NCBI RefSeq assembly: GCF_000819885.1
Contig: NZ_CDBO01000004.1
Location: 1 to 64,000, forward strand
Reading direction: 5' to 3'
DNA: 64,000 nt
Origin: Aeromonas fluvialis
GTDB lineage: Bacteria > Pseudomonadota > Gammaproteobacteria > Enterobacterales > Aeromonadaceae
Shown: in pieces, positions 8,638-18,695 of the stretch
Numbering within the stretch: the first letter of the stretch is position 1
How the letters are laid out: each line of letters starts with the position of its first letter
The notes under the pieces: generated by a model
The model's input: only the letters and a program-made list of their open reading frames with translations
Database searches by the model: none
What the model was told of the DNA's origin: nothing
Program-made: the position numbers and the translations under genes

Positions 8638-10371
8638 CTATTGATGTTTGATTATGTTCTTGCCGGATTGATCAACCCCGGTAATCACGGCCTGTGCAGC
8701 CGATCCAGTTAAAAGGGGCTCGGTTGGATAAAGCTTGAGTGCGGCTGCCCGCATCGCATTGGCCTCCTCCCTACGCCCCAACGCATTAAGCGCGATCACC
8801 ATATTGGCGTATATGTTGGCACGTGGCGTATGGCGCACGAATGCCTGCCCCCACTCCAGATAAGCGTCCAGTTCAGCCTTGTTGCCGGTCTGCAAACCCA
8901 CCGTCAGACGAACCGAGTTCACATCAAACTCGACTCGGGTCAACCAGGCCATGGGATTGACGATATCAAGTAGCAAAGTCGGCTCTTTATATCCCCCCCG
9001 TTCATATTTGGTGACGACCCATGCGGTGTGAATGGCCGTAAGCATAAAGGGCACAACCAACAGCGGGATAGCAATCGCCATAAATCGCAGTAACAACCAG
9101 GGGCGATATGCCATATCCCACCAAGATGAGCAACCATGACTCGCCTGGCTGGTCTCTTCAATGTCGGTATCGATGATATAAATCAGCGTCAGCAACAACC
9201 ACCACAACACGATGGCATGGTAGAGAGGGTATTCCGTCTGGGTATGAAGCAATATCGGCGTCACCAGGGCAAGCAGCCCCATGGCATTAACCCAACGCAC
9301 ACGCGCCAGACGCCATAATAATGCGCCGCCCATGATCAGCATACCGATCATGGGTGCGATACCGCCCTCAACCGCCCAATAGAGAAACTCGTTATGGGGG
9401 TGGTCAAGATTGTACTCAATCTGCACCATGGACGGGTTCAACGCTTTATCAGCCATGTAGTGATGGAGAAACACAGATTCAAAACTGCCGTATCCCCAAC
9501 CACTCCATGGCGCTTCGGCAATCAGCTTGGCAGCATAAGGCCAATAAATAGAGCGCATACCACCAGACTGATAAATCTCTAACCCACGCTTTACCCCTGC
9601 CATCCAATATTGGGATAACAGGCCAATAGCCACGGCCAGGATAACCAGAGCCAATACACGCCATAACAATCGTTGGCGATGGAGTTGCGGCATCAATAAG
9701 CACAGGGCTAACAGACCGCCTAATTGCCCCACTCGCGATTGCAAAACCACCAATAACAGCACGGCGGCCAACATGACGCCATAACGCAGCGCCATCAGCA
9801 AGCGACTGCCCTCGCTACGTAATTCCAGCCAGATGGCAAGGGCAAGACCAGTTGCCATAAACGTCGCCATCACATTGGGCTGCTGGAATATGCCATATGG
9901 GCGATTGGCTTTGGTGTCATAACCAATCCAGTTTCCTGGCGTCAACAGATAGAACTGCACCAGACCCAGAGCTGCTTCAATCGCGATCGCCATCAGGATG
10001 AGATAGAGCAAGCGATCACGCTGCCGCCGATGAAAGCGCCATTGATAGAGCCCGAACAAAAACAGCAGACCAGCAAACAGCCCCAGTAATCGGGGAATGG
10101 CGTAATCCTTGAGCGCAAAACCCGGATAGAGCATAGGGAGCAGTAGCAAAAGCCCCCCTATCCATAGACCCGCTTGTAATGGCGAAAAAACCAAACGCTG
10201 GCGTAACGTCACCTGCCACAATCCCAACCCCATAGCCAGGCTGGCAAACACCCATCCCCATGCGTTAAAAGGCAAATACAGCCCTGCACCGCCCGGGTTG
10301 TGCATAAAAAAATGCATCCCCAGCAGCCAATAGAGCACGCATAACACCATCATGATCCGCGTTAACGTCAC
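8638..10371 (-). CDS. O-antigen ligase / protein glycosylation ligase (WaaL/PglL type)
   Basis: The 577-aa inner-membrane protein has about twelve hydrophobic segments. It carries a Wzy_C ligase region around residues 190-360, including the periplasmic loop with DHPHNEFLYWAVEGG, and a C-terminal Wzy_C_2 region (about 390-570) as in PglL-type enzymes. Such enzymes move polymerised glycan from undecaprenyl diphosphate to lipid A-core or to protein. The position after wzz at the end of an O-antigen locus favours O-antigen ligase, but the C-terminal domain means an O-oligosaccharyltransferase role cannot be excluded. A terminator separates it from wzz, so it may depend on readthrough or a promoter of its own. 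Confidence 0.8.
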   Translation of the reverse strand: MTLTRIMMVLCVLYWLLGMHFFMHNPGGAGLYLPFNAWGWVFASLAMGLGLWQVTLRQRLVFSPLQAGLWIGGLLLLLPMLYPGFALKDYAIPRLLGLFAGLLFLFGLYQWRFHRRQRDRLLYLILMAIAIEAALGLVQFYLLTPGNWIGYDTKANRPYGIFQQPNVMATFMATGLALAIWLELRSEGSRLLMALRYGVMLAAVLLLVVLQSRVGQLGGLLALCLLMPQLHRQRLLWRVLALVILAVAIGLLSQYWMAGVKRGLEIYQSGGMRSIYWPYAAKLIAEAPWSGWGYGSFESVFLHHYMADKALNPSMVQIEYNLDHPHNEFLYWAVEGGIAPMIGMLIMGGALLWRLARVRWVNAMGLLALVTPILLHTQTEYPLYHAIVLWWLLLTLIYIIDTDIEETSQASHGCSSWWDMAYRPWLLLRFMAIAIPLLVVPFMLTAIHTAWVVTKYERGGYKEPTLLLDIVNPMAWLTRVEFDVNSVRLTVGLQTGNKAELDAYLEWGQAFVRHTPRANIYANMVIALNALGRREEANAMRAAALKLYPTEPLLTGSAAQAVITGVDQSGKNIIKHQ

Positions 10372-10421
10372 AGCCCAGCTCCTTAGGCCCGCCCTTCAGA
10401 AAGGGCATGTAAGATACAGAC

Positions 10422-10452
10422 AAAAAGAGAGGGGGCCCAATGCCCCCTCTCT
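10422..10452 (-). terminator. Terminator between wzz and the ligase gene
   Basis: An 11-bp stem (AGAGAGGGGGC pairing with GCCCCCTCTCT) is followed on the minus strand by a run of five T. It lies just after the wzz stop and before the ligase start. An intrinsic terminator inside the locus implies lower expression of the ligase than of the upstream genes, unless an antiterminator such as RfaH carries polymerase through. Confidence 0.8.
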
Positions 10453-10469
10453 TCCATCAACGATGCGTA

Positions 10470-11540
10470 TTATGCCGCTTGGGGTCGGCGAAAGGCATGG
10501 CGAACCAGCACAATCCCCACCCCCAACATCCCACCCAGCAGGGTCGCCAACACCACAATCAAGGGGCGCTTGGGTTTATCGCGGGTCAGCGGCTCATCGG
10601 GCGTTTCGAGATAGCTAAACGGGCGAAACGCCAAACCGTCGAGGGAGACGCTTTTCAAGCGCGACATTTGAACCTCTAACTCGATGAGCTTGGGTTGATA
10701 CTCAGCCAACGACATGGATTTGAGCACCTTGAGCTTTTCTTCCAGCCCTTTGGTCCCCAAGGTGATGGCGAAGCGGTCACCGTTGTTGTAGTTTTCGAGC
10801 GGGCTGGCCACCCCAGCGGCCTTGGCGACCTCATTGGAGAGGGCCGTATTGGCGATATCGCGTTTCATCGCACGCTCAGCATCTTCGTGAAGCAACTTGT
10901 AACGCTGCTGCAAATCGGCCAGCTGCAGCGCCTGTTCTTCTTTGAGATTGGTCAGCAGCTCTTGCCGTTGAATGGCGATCACATAATCGATATAGCCCTG
11001 CAGCAACGCCAGCGAATGCTCGGCCGTATCGGCAGAGAAGGTCAGCTCTGTGCCCGGTTTCTCCCCCTTCTTGTCCACCGGCTCGGCCGAGATCGACTTT
11101 GCCCACTCGCGGATCCAGCGCCGCTGGGCTTTTGCATCCAACTGCTGCTCTTGTACCATTTGCTGAAATACAGTGCTTTGACGCAAATAATCCCGGCGAT
11201 TTTCGTAGGCATTAAAATAGAGTAAAAACTGGCTATGAAGCGACTTACCTGCCGGGAATCCTTTAAGCCCGAGCATGCCCGCTTGGGACGAGACCCGCCG
11301 CATCGCTAAAAGATCTTCACTCTTCGGCCCAATAATCACCGCCTTCGCTGACCACACCTGTGCAGCGGTGAGCGCATAGGCCACCCCCGCCACGGCAAAG
11401 ATCAGGGTGATCACCATAATCAATACTTTTTGCCGCCACAGCACCAATATCAGCTCACGCAGATCGATCTCATCCTGGGGGGCCTGCCAGCCCGGTGGTA
11501 CTGCTGCCATCGACGGTGGCATATTACGGTTATCGGTCAT
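10470..11540 (-). CDS. wzz: O-antigen chain length determinant protein
   Basis: The 356-aa Wzz-family polysaccharide copolymerase sets modal O-antigen length by acting with Wzy in the inner membrane. A first transmembrane helix lies near residues 33-53 (VLIMVITLIFAVAGVAYAL). A long periplasmic coiled-coil region follows, then a second helix near 327-347 preceded by the proline-containing DKPKRPLIV stretch. The short N-terminal cytoplasmic part, with DEIDLRELILVLWRQK, is the usual Wzz signature. It follows rfbC by about 25 bases and a terminator follows it. Confidence 0.92.
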   Translation of the reverse strand: MTDNRNMPPSMAAVPPGWQAPQDEIDLRELILVLWRQKVLIMVITLIFAVAGVAYALTAAQVWSAKAVIIGPKSEDLLAMRRVSSQAGMLGLKGFPAGKSLHSQFLLYFNAYENRRDYLRQSTVFQQMVQEQQLDAKAQRRWIREWAKSISAEPVDKKGEKPGTELTFSADTAEHSLALLQGYIDYVIAIQRQELLTNLKEEQALQLADLQQRYKLLHEDAERAMKRDIANTALSNEVAKAAGVASPLENYNNGDRFAITLGTKGLEEKLKVLKSMSLAEYQPKLIELEVQMSRLKSVSLDGLAFRPFSYLETPDEPLTRDKPKRPLIVVLATLLGGMLGVGIVLVRHAFRRPQAA

Positions 11541-11564
11541 AAATACTCAGCTTCTCGTCCAAGG

Positions 11565-12107
11565 TTAAGAGGGAAAGGTAAAAAACGGAGCCTGACGATC
11601 TTTGTCAGACAATAACAGCGGCTCATTCTCTAACAACGGCCAGGCAATTGCCAAACCCGGGTCAGCCCAATGAATCGCCCGCTCATACTCGGGGTGATAA
11701 TACGCGGTGCACTGATAAAGCACGGTGGCGCTGGCACTGGTCACATAAAACCCGTGAGCAAACCCCGGCGGCACCCATAACGAGGTCGGTTGGTCCGCGC
11801 AGAGCCACTGACCCACCCAACGGCCCAAGGTCGGGCTGGCAGGTCGCAGATCGACCGCCACATCATAAATGCGCCCTGCCAATACATGGATCAGTTTGCC
11901 TTGCGGTTGGGTCACCTGATAATGCAGCCCCCGCAACACGCCACGGCGCGAACGGCTGACATTTTGTTGCACAAACGTCTGCTCGCCACAGTGCCGCGCA
12001 AACTCCGCGTGGCGCCACAGCTCAAAAAAATCCCCCCGTTCATCCTGATGACAGGCCGGTGTCAGCAATACCACGTCGGGAAGGGCCAATGGCTGATAAT
12101 CCATCAT
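11565..12107 (-). CDS. rfbC: dTDP-4-dehydrorhamnose 3,5-epimerase
   Basis: The 180-aa cupin enzyme performs the third step of dTDP-L-rhamnose synthesis. The GVLRGLHYQ motif with the catalytic histidine is present near residue 60, and the family's WVPPGFAHGF segment is intact. Size fits RmlC (about 180). It lies five bases after rfbA, so the order of transcription is rfbD-rfbA-rfbC. Confidence 0.94.
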   Translation of the reverse strand: MMDYQPLALPDVVLLTPACHQDERGDFFELWRHAEFARHCGEQTFVQQNVSRSRRGVLRGLHYQVTQPQGKLIHVLAGRIYDVAVDLRPASPTLGRWVGQWLCADQPTSLWVPPGFAHGFYVTSASATVLYQCTAYYHPEYERAIHWADPGLAIAWPLLENEPLLLSDKDRQAPFFTFPS

Positions 12108-12112
12108 TCACC

Positions 12113-13036
12113 TCAACGATTGGGATAGGTGGCACCAAAGCGTGGGCTCAGCAACCGCAGTAAGTAATCACCATAACCACTTTTCGCCAACGGCGTGGCT
12201 AACTCACGCAATTGCTGATCATCGATCCACCCTTGCCGCCACGCAATCTCTTCAGGGCAAGCCACCTTCAACCCCTGTCGCTTTTCCAGCGTTTGAATAA
12301 ACTGCCCCGCCTCTTGCAGGCTGTCAGGGGTGCCGGTATCCAGCCAGGCACAGCCGCGCCCCATAAAAGAGACCTGCAACTGCCCCTGCGCCAGATAGCA
12401 ACGATTAAGATCGGTGATTTCGAGCTCGCCCCGTGGCGAGGGGGTCAACTGCTTGGCATACGCCACCGCATGCTGATCAAAAAAATAGAGCCCGGTCACC
12501 GCATAATGGCTGGCAGGATGGATCGGTTTTTCGGTGATCGCCAACGCCCGCCCCTGCTCGTCGAGGGTCAGCACCCCATAACGGCAGGGATCATCCACCC
12601 GATAGGCAAACACCCTGGCCCCACACGGCTGCGCCATCGCCTGTTGAAGCTGCGCGGGCATCTCGGCACCATAAAACAGGTTATCCCCCAGGATCAAGCA
12701 GACCGGGGCCCCGGCCAAAAAGGGCTCGGCCAGCAACAGCGATTGCGCGATCCCGGCCGGGGTCGGCTGTTCGACATACACAAAACGCAGCCCCCACTGG
12801 CTGCCATCACCCAATAACTGAGCAAAACGGGGCAGATCGGCCGGAGTGCTGATGATCAAAATCTCGCGCACCCCGGCCAGCATCAACACCGACAGGGGGT
12901 AGTAGATCATCGGCTTGTCATACACCGGAAGTAACTGCTTACTGATTGCCTGCGTGGCAGGATAGAGCCGGGTAGCGGAGCCACCGGCCAAGATCACCCC
13001 TTTGCGCAACGGGCGAGCGGACAGGTCTTCACTCAT
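12113..13036 (-). CDS. rfbA: Glucose-1-phosphate thymidylyltransferase
   Basis: This enzyme makes dTDP-glucose, the first step to dTDP-L-rhamnose. The nucleotide-binding motif GGSATRLYP and the family blocks [24 protein letters not shown] and ITEKP are intact. I place the start at 13036 (307 aa), where ATG overlaps the rfbD stop as ATGA. The open frame runs 17 codons further upstream inside rfbD, but that would be an unusual N-terminal extension. Confidence 0.94.
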   Translation of the reverse strand: MSEDLSARPLRKGVILAGGSATRLYPATQAISKQLLPVYDKPMIYYPLSVLMLAGVREILIISTPADLPRFAQLLGDGSQWGLRFVYVEQPTPAGIAQSLLLAEPFLAGAPVCLILGDNLFYGAEMPAQLQQAMAQPCGARVFAYRVDDPCRYGVLTLDEQGRALAITEKPIHPASHYAVTGLYFFDQHAVAYAKQLTPSPRGELEITDLNRCYLAQGQLQVSFMGRGCAWLDTGTPDSLQEAGQFIQTLEKRQGLKVACPEEIAWRQGWIDDQQLRELATPLAKSGYGDYLLRLLSPRFGATYPNR

Positions 13037-13929
13037 ACAGACTCCTGTGACAATGCGTGCAAGGTAGCCATCACCCCCTGCTGCCAAGGGGGCAACGTCA
13101 GGCCAAAGGTGCGTTCAAACCGCCCCACATCGAGCCGCGAGTTAGCCGGACGGGCCGCCAGCGCAGGGTAATCACAGGCCGCCACCGGCACCAGAGTGGG
13201 GGATTGCGCCAACAACCCCAATTGCCTGGCCTGGTGCAAGATAAAATCGGCGTAACCATGCCAGCTGACCGCGCCGCGCGCCGTCACATGGTAACACCCT
13301 GCCAACGCCGGGTTGGCCAACACCTGGGGGATCACCTGCCACGTCACCGCAGCCAACCACGACGCCGACGTCGGGGCCCCTATCTGATCGCACACCACCC
13401 GCAATGCGCGGTGGCGCTGCGCCAGCCCCAAGATGGTTTTCAAAAAGTTATGTCGCCACGGGCTGTGCAACCAACTGGTGCGAATGATCAGATAACGGCA
13501 CCCACTGGCCATGATCGCCTGCTCGCCCGCCCACTTGCTGTGACCGTAAACATTTAAGGGCGCGGGGCGATCGGATTCCCGCCACGGGCGATCACCGCTG
13601 CCATCAAAGAGATAATCGGTCGAGAAATGCACCAGCAAGGCATTATGCTGCTTGGCCAGCCCCGCCAACCGAGCGACGCCATCCCGATTCACCGCCCATG
13701 CCAACGCGGGCTCGCGCTCTGCCCGCTCGACATCGGTAAATGCGGCGGCGTTGATGATCACCTGTGGCGAAACCAGACTGAGCAGCCTACTCAACCGTTC
13801 TGCGCGCTCCTGTGGATAATCTTCGCGCTGTGCTGGCTGCAAACCACTTTCAAGATGAGCATCACTCTGAGCGAGCAAAGCTCGCCCCAATTGCCCAGAC
13901 GACCCTAACAATATGACGGAGTTAATCAA
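13033..13929 (-). CDS. rfbD: dTDP-4-dehydrorhamnose reductase
   Basis: The 298-aa short-chain dehydrogenase/reductase catalyses the last step to dTDP-L-rhamnose. It has a [10 protein letters not shown] nucleotide-binding motif at the N-terminus, the [10 protein letters not shown] block and a YGHSKWAGE catalytic Y-x3-K. It overlaps rfbA by four bases and starts ten bases after the stop of the large dehydratase gene. The partner rfbB lies 17 kb away at the other end of the locus, an arrangement that brackets the O-antigen genes. Confidence 0.94.
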   Translation of the reverse strand: MINSVILLGSSGQLGRALLAQSDAHLESGLQPAQREDYPQERAERLSRLLSLVSPQVIINAAAFTDVERAEREPALAWAVNRDGVARLAGLAKQHNALLVHFSTDYLFDGSGDRPWRESDRPAPLNVYGHSKWAGEQAIMASGCRYLIIRTSWLHSPWRHNFLKTILGLAQRHRALRVVCDQIGAPTSASWLAAVTWQVIPQVLANPALAGCYHVTARGAVSWHGYADFILHQARQLGLLAQSPTLVPVAACDYPALAARPANSRLDVGRFERTFGLTLPPWQQGVMATLHALSQESV

Positions 13930-13939
13930 TGAGACCTAC

Positions 13940-15907
13940 TCAATGAATAAGTGAGGTAGTTTCTGAATTGAGAAACTCAATATCGGTCGTATTTGCAGCG
14001 AACGGGTGCATCTCTCCCTTGGCACTGCCTCTCGCTTTCCAAACCAAATCACAAATACCATCGGTTGGATTAAATCCTGCTGGCATGCTTAACAGCAAAT
14101 TGCGAATCGATTTATGATCAAAGCGATGACAGGCCTGATCTAATTCGATTAGCATGCTGCGCAACTGTGACCAGGGTAACATATCTTCGCTGGCTTTCAT
14201 GATCCGTGGATGTGCCGTGCCCAACACCTGCTCACCAATTAACAGCTCTTCGAAAAGTTTTTCTCCGGGTCGTAACCCCGTCATTTTAATTGCAATATCA
14301 CCATCAGGGTGCTGTTCATCACGTAACGTCAAGCCACTTAGACGAATCATGCGTTTAGCCAAATCGATGATCTTGACGGGGTCGCCCATATCCAGCACAA
14401 ACACATCACCACCTTGCCCCATTGCCCCAGCCTGGATCACCAACTGTGATGCCTCGGGAATGGTCATGAAATAACGAATAATATCGGGGTGAGTAACGGT
14501 GAGCGGCCCACCTTCGCGGATCTGCTTACGAAACAGGGGCACCACAGAGCCTGATGAACCCAGTACATTACCAAAGCGCACCATGCAAAAGCGAGTCGTG
14601 TCTTGAGCTGCCGCCAGCGCCTGCAACACCAACTCGGCCAAACGTTTGGTCGTGCCCATGGTGTTGGTGGGGCGTACCGCCTTGTCGGTCGATATCAATA
14701 CAAAGGTCTCTACCTGAGCCTGAATCGCGGCCTGAGCACAATAAAGCGTACCAAATACATTATTGCGCACCCCCTCAACAACGTTATATTCAACTAATGG
14801 CACATGTTTATAAGCAGCCGCATGATAGACGGTCTGAATGTTAAAACTGCTCATCACCGCGAATACACGATGCTGTCGCTGAACCGACCCTAACAAGGGA
14901 ACAATTTCCACGCCTAGCTCTTCGGTGCGGCACAGTTCAGTCAACTCTTTCTCAATGGCATACAAGCCATATTCTGATAACTCAAATAACACTAACTGAG
15001 CAGGCTTGCCGCGCACGATTTGACGACACAACTCAGAACCAATCGAACCACCGGCTCCGGTGACCATCACCCGCTTGCCATGGATATTGGCATTGATCAA
15101 TTCAGGAATAGGATCAACCGGGTCGCGCCCCAACAAATCTTCTATTGAGACCTCTTTCAGCTCATCAATATGGGCATGACCTGCCACCAGATCGACCGTA
15201 CCCGGAATAGAGAGCACCTCACAGGGTAAATGCTCCAAACGCTGGATCACCTGCTGACGCAGCGCTCGCGATGCACTCGGCATGGCTAGCAGGATTTTTT
15301 TAATCTCAAAACGCTCAATCAACTCACTGATCACATCAGGGCTATAGACGTTGACCCCCTGAATGACCATTTTACGTAGCGTAGGTTCATCGTCGACAAA
15401 GGCGACCGGCATAAACTCCTGTCCCTGATTTAACGCCAACTGCAGTTGTCGCCCGGATGAACCCGCACCGTAAATTAATACCGGAATGCGATGATGCTTG
15501 CCCCGGTTGATCAGCATCCTGAACAATAGCCGCACCCCGCCAATCATCAGCACAGCAAAGGCAAAATAGATCACCGATACCGTTCTCGGTAAGGCCACAT
15601 CCATAAAGAAAGCCAACATAACCAATGACATGGTCGAGAACATGACGCCCAAGGCGACCGTCCACAGCACCTTGAAACCGACATATCGCAGCACCGCCCG
15701 ATAAAGCCCCAGCCGCACAAAAATCACGATGGAGATCGGGAGCAATAACAGTAGCATCTCCCAGTGTTGCGCACTCTGAAGCGGGATTTTATCATCCAGC
15801 CGGACCCAGAAACCGCCCCAAAAGGCCAGTGAGAGCAAACAGGAGTCAACCAGTACACTAATGATGCGCTTATAAATACGAGGCATACCCAGAAAAGAAG
15901 TGAACAT
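13940..15907 (-). CDS. Membrane-bound UDP-GlcNAc 4,6-dehydratase (WbpM/CapD-like)
   Basis: The 655-aa protein has four N-terminal transmembrane helices (about residues 10-115), a first Rossmann-like region (about 125-260) and a C-terminal SDR dehydratase domain. The latter has VTGAGGSIGSELC near 288-300 and STDKAVRPTNTMGTTKR, the altered serine-methionine-lysine triad of WbpM/FlaA1 enzymes. WbpM converts UDP-GlcNAc to the 4-keto-6-deoxy intermediate used for UDP-D-QuiNAc. With the neighbouring reductase and sugar-phosphate transferase it forms a wbpV-wbpL-wbpM-like module, so a D-QuiNAc first sugar is likely, although D-FucNAc cannot be excluded. Confidence 0.88.
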   Translation of the reverse strand: MFTSFLGMPRIYKRIISVLVDSCLLSLAFWGGFWVRLDDKIPLQSAQHWEMLLLLLPISIVIFVRLGLYRAVLRYVGFKVLWTVALGVMFSTMSLVMLAFFMDVALPRTVSVIYFAFAVLMIGGVRLLFRMLINRGKHHRIPVLIYGAGSSGRQLQLALNQGQEFMPVAFVDDEPTLRKMVIQGVNVYSPDVISELIERFEIKKILLAMPSASRALRQQVIQRLEHLPCEVLSIPGTVDLVAGHAHIDELKEVSIEDLLGRDPVDPIPELINANIHGKRVMVTGAGGSIGSELCRQIVRGKPAQLVLFELSEYGLYAIEKELTELCRTEELGVEIVPLLGSVQRQHRVFAVMSSFNIQTVYHAAAYKHVPLVEYNVVEGVRNNVFGTLYCAQAAIQAQVETFVLISTDKAVRPTNTMGTTKRLAELVLQALAAAQDTTRFCMVRFGNVLGSSGSVVPLFRKQIREGGPLTVTHPDIIRYFMTIPEASQLVIQAGAMGQGGDVFVLDMGDPVKIIDLAKRMIRLSGLTLRDEQHPDGDIAIKMTGLRPGEKLFEELLIGEQVLGTAHPRIMKASEDMLPWSQLRSMLIELDQACHRFDHKSIRNLLLSMPAGFNPTDGICDLVWKARGSAKGEMHPFAANTTDIEFLNSETTSLIH

Positions 15908-15940
15908 TATCTCACCATGCTACAAAAATACGGAGGAGGA

Positions 15941-16498
15941 TTATTTAGGCTTCACGGCATCACCGCTACCGCTGCCGGTGGCGGTCATTAAGATGTAGCG
16001 AAAATAGTCTTTGAGCGTGAGGGTATCGATCATCTGCCGATCGGTTTTGGCCAGCAACGCCGGGGTAGACATATCGATGTGTTGCACCTGCGCCAAACCG
16101 GTGATGCCGGGTAACACATCATACACGCCCAAGGCATCGCGCTCGGCAATCAATTCTGCTTGGTTAAATAAGTTGGGGCGTGGGCCCACCAAACTCATCT
16201 CCCCCTTCAGCACATTGATCAACTGTGGCAGCTCGTCGATCTTGGTTTTACGCAAGAATGCGCCCAGCTTGGTAATGGCTGCCACACTAGCCAAATGGCT
16301 TGCCACCGATTGGGTTTCAACCGACATGGTGCGAAATTTAATCAGCTTGAACGGCTTTTTATCTTTGCCCACTCGGGTTTGCACAAAAATAGGTGAGCCG
16401 GTATCAAACAGGCCGATAAGGGTCACCACCACCAACAGCGGCCATAACAATAACAGGCCAAACAAGGCGGCAAAAAAATCAATCAACCGAATTAACAT
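15941..16498 (-). CDS. Initiating undecaprenyl-phosphate sugar-1-phosphate transferase
   Basis: The 185-aa protein of the bacterial sugar transferase family (small PglC-like form) has one hydrophobic N-terminal helix (about 7-28), the GSPIFVQTRVGKD block, KFRTM, and the catalytic-region segments RKTKIDELPQL and SLVGPRP. It would transfer the first sugar phosphate of the O unit to undecaprenyl phosphate on the cytoplasmic face. It lies between the reductase and the WbpM-like dehydratase, so UDP-D-QuiNAc is the inferred substrate. It overlaps the upstream gene by seven bases. Confidence 0.86.
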   Translation of the reverse strand: MLIRLIDFFAALFGLLLLWPLLVVVTLIGLFDTGSPIFVQTRVGKDKKPFKLIKFRTMSVETQSVASHLASVAAITKLGAFLRKTKIDELPQLINVLKGEMSLVGPRPNLFNQAELIAERDALGVYDVLPGITGLAQVQHIDMSTPALLAKTDRQMIDTLTLKDYFRYILMTATGSGSGDAVKPK

Positions 16499-17472
16499 GA
16501 TCCCTCTTCCTTAACAAAACAGCGCTGGATACCTTCTGCGACCGATATAGGTGGTTGCCAACCCAACGTGTGTTTTGTGTGACTGATATCAACCTGAAGA
16601 TTACCACACAGTCGCTCTATCACGGCCTGTTTTCCAGTCATGCGCCCCAGGAACTGCAGCAAACTCATCGGCACAGGTAATAACCACGGCGATTTACCCG
16701 CAGCGCGCGTCATCATCTCAAGCAATTCAGTTGTTGAAATATCGTCATCATCACTGACTAAAAAGGTTTGATTCGCCGCTTGTGGATGACGGATACAGGT
16801 GATGATCAAATGGACTAGATTAGCCAGCGCTACCATGCTGCGTTGGTTATTGATAGCCCCCAATGGCAACGGAAGATTTTTTTTTGCAATAGTCAGTAAT
16901 GAAGAAAAATTACCTTTAACACCATGCCCATAAACTAGAGGTGGACGAATAATCACCAGGTTCATTCCCGAGCTGGCCACCAATTGTCGTAGCCCATCCT
17001 CTGCCGCTTGCTTTGAACGCCCGTAGGCATCCTCAGGTGCAGCAGCACAATCATGCGTAAAAGGCTGGCTATAGATGGTCGATTCACCATTCACTTTAAT
17101 GGAACTAATAAAGATAAAACGCTTCACTCCCGCTGTAATCGCCTGCCGCGCCAATTGCAATGTGCTATCTACATTAATATCCCGATAAATATCTCCCCCA
17201 TTATTTCCTGAATTATTCATCACATGCGCTTGCGCTGCACAATGAATGACCACATCAACATCGATCAGGGCGGTGGCATAATCCGCCACAGCGCTAACCC
17301 CCCCTATCACATGGCTAATCATTTGAGCACTGGCATCGGCAGCACGGTTAGCGTTCACTCCAACCGGTGCACGACGACCATAAGTGCGTATTGTTACATC
17401 AGGTTGCAGCATTAACTGCTTCAATACTGCATTACCCACAAAGCCGGTGGCACCGGTTAACAATATTGTCAT
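16492..17472 (-). CDS. NAD-dependent epimerase/reductase, WbpV-like
   Basis: This 326-aa extended SDR protein has an N-terminal GATGFVGNAV nucleotide-binding motif and a YGRSKQAAE catalytic Y-x3-K. Proteins of this group reduce the 4-keto group of the WbpM product to give UDP-D-QuiNAc (WbpV type); others are C4 epimerases. Its place directly upstream of the initiating transferase and the WbpM homologue favours the reductase role. The start overlaps the glycosyltransferase stop by four bases. Confidence 0.78.
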   Translation of the reverse strand: MTILLTGATGFVGNAVLKQLMLQPDVTIRTYGRRAPVGVNANRAADASAQMISHVIGGVSAVADYATALIDVDVVIHCAAQAHVMNNSGNNGGDIYRDINVDSTLQLARQAITAGVKRFIFISSIKVNGESTIYSQPFTHDCAAAPEDAYGRSKQAAEDGLRQLVASSGMNLVIIRPPLVYGHGVKGNFSSLLTIAKKNLPLPLGAINNQRSMVALANLVHLIITCIRHPQAANQTFLVSDDDDISTTELLEMMTRAAGKSPWLLPVPMSLLQFLGRMTGKQAVIERLCGNLQVDISHTKHTLGWQPPISVAEGIQRCFVKEEGSC

Positions 17473-18695
17473 TTATTTGACTCTAAAAATGTATTAGTTA
17501 TCTGTTGAGCTGCGGCCTTAACTGAAAAGTTAGCTGTAAGAACATCATAACCACGCATACCCATTTCAACACGCAACACTTTATCTTTTAAAAGATTAAT
17601 TGCCGCCGTTAACAACGCCTCATCCTCACCATTAATATACGCCCAGCCAGCACCTTGGCCATTAATGAAATCAATAACGTCATTACCTGGATTCACACTA
17701 CCAAGAATAGGCAAAGACTGAAGCATATAACCAAGCAACTTCCCGGGAAAGTTATGTGCTTTATGCGTTTTAGCTAATGAAAACAAACCAACATCAACCT
17801 GCGTCAAAACTTCCTTATATGCATCTTGGTTGATAGAAGGTAACAGCGTTAGGTTGTGAAGGTTTTCAACAGCTATAGCCTGCTTGACTAACTCGAATTC
17901 ATCGCCTTGGCCAATAAACAAAAAATGGGCATTTGAGTATGGTGCCATACTCTTGACTAAACGTAATAAATTACGCATATCTTGAGCGTGACCAATATTG
18001 CCGCCATAAAAAAATATGACTTTATCATTTAAGTCATATACTTTCCTAATGTCTATAAGCTGTGACGAGAAACTGACAGGATTAATATCAGCCCAGTTCC
18101 TTAGCACTTGTAGATTATTGTACTCGGAATGCAGAGTTCTAAAATAATCAACATTAGCAGGAGACATTAAACCAATGCAGTCGGATGCATTGTAATTGAG
18201 TTTTTCAAAAAAATGGAAATATGACGCGATTGGTGATTTAGCAGAAATCAACCCTTCATCTATTACCCATTGAGGGAACATGTCCCTCAACACTAAATAA
18301 TTAAATGTTTTCGCTTTACGTTTGAACCAATGCATTAGTGGGCCAAAAAAAATAGTTGGCGAATAATTAACACATAGTTCGAATGATGATATATCCTTTG
18401 CATTTTTAATTGCTATAAAAGCATTAAGAGATAGCAATGTTTCACTTATCACTCTTTTAACCTTGCCCTGCCCCCGCATAGGCGGGTTACGAAAACGCCA
18501 TATTTCTACACCATCTAAATAATCGACCTGAAGGCGTTTGGTTTGTTTGCCATGGCTGGGCGTAATTATCACCGGCTCATGGCCAAGTCTTTTAAACTCT
18601 AATGCTAGTTCATGGAACATTTTGGCATGCACTAAAGTGCTATCAGGTAAATAATCATCAGGGAACAGGGCAATTTTCACAGCAACTTTCTCCAC
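17469..18695 (-). CDS. Glycosyltransferase, WbuB-like (GT4 fold)
   Basis: The 408-aa GT-B glycosyltransferase has the acceptor-domain start IALFPDDYLPDSTLVHAKMF and a donor domain from about residue 215, with FFYGGNIGHAQDM and FLFIGQGDE and the C-terminal FPGKLLGYMLQSLPILG segment. WbuB-type enzymes add L-FucNAc or a related 2-acetamido-2,6-dideoxy-L-hexose. The gene directly follows the three genes that would make such a sugar, and overlaps the upstream one by 19 bases. The predicted donor is therefore UDP-L-QuiNAc or a stereoisomer. Confidence 0.8.
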   Translation of the reverse strand: MEKVAVKIALFPDDYLPDSTLVHAKMFHELALEFKRLGHEPVIITPSHGKQTKRLQVDYLDGVEIWRFRNPPMRGQGKVKRVISETLLSLNAFIAIKNAKDISSFELCVNYSPTIFFGPLMHWFKRKAKTFNYLVLRDMFPQWVIDEGLISAKSPIASYFHFFEKLNYNASDCIGLMSPANVDYFRTLHSEYNNLQVLRNWADINPVSFSSQLIDIRKVYDLNDKVIFFYGGNIGHAQDMRNLLRLVKSMAPYSNAHFLFIGQGDEFELVKQAIAVENLHNLTLLPSINQDAYKEVLTQVDVGLFSLAKTHKAHNFPGKLLGYMLQSLPILGSVNPGNDVIDFINGQGAGWAYINGEDEALLTAAINLLKDKVLRVEMGMRGYDVLTANFSVKAAAQQITNTFLESNK

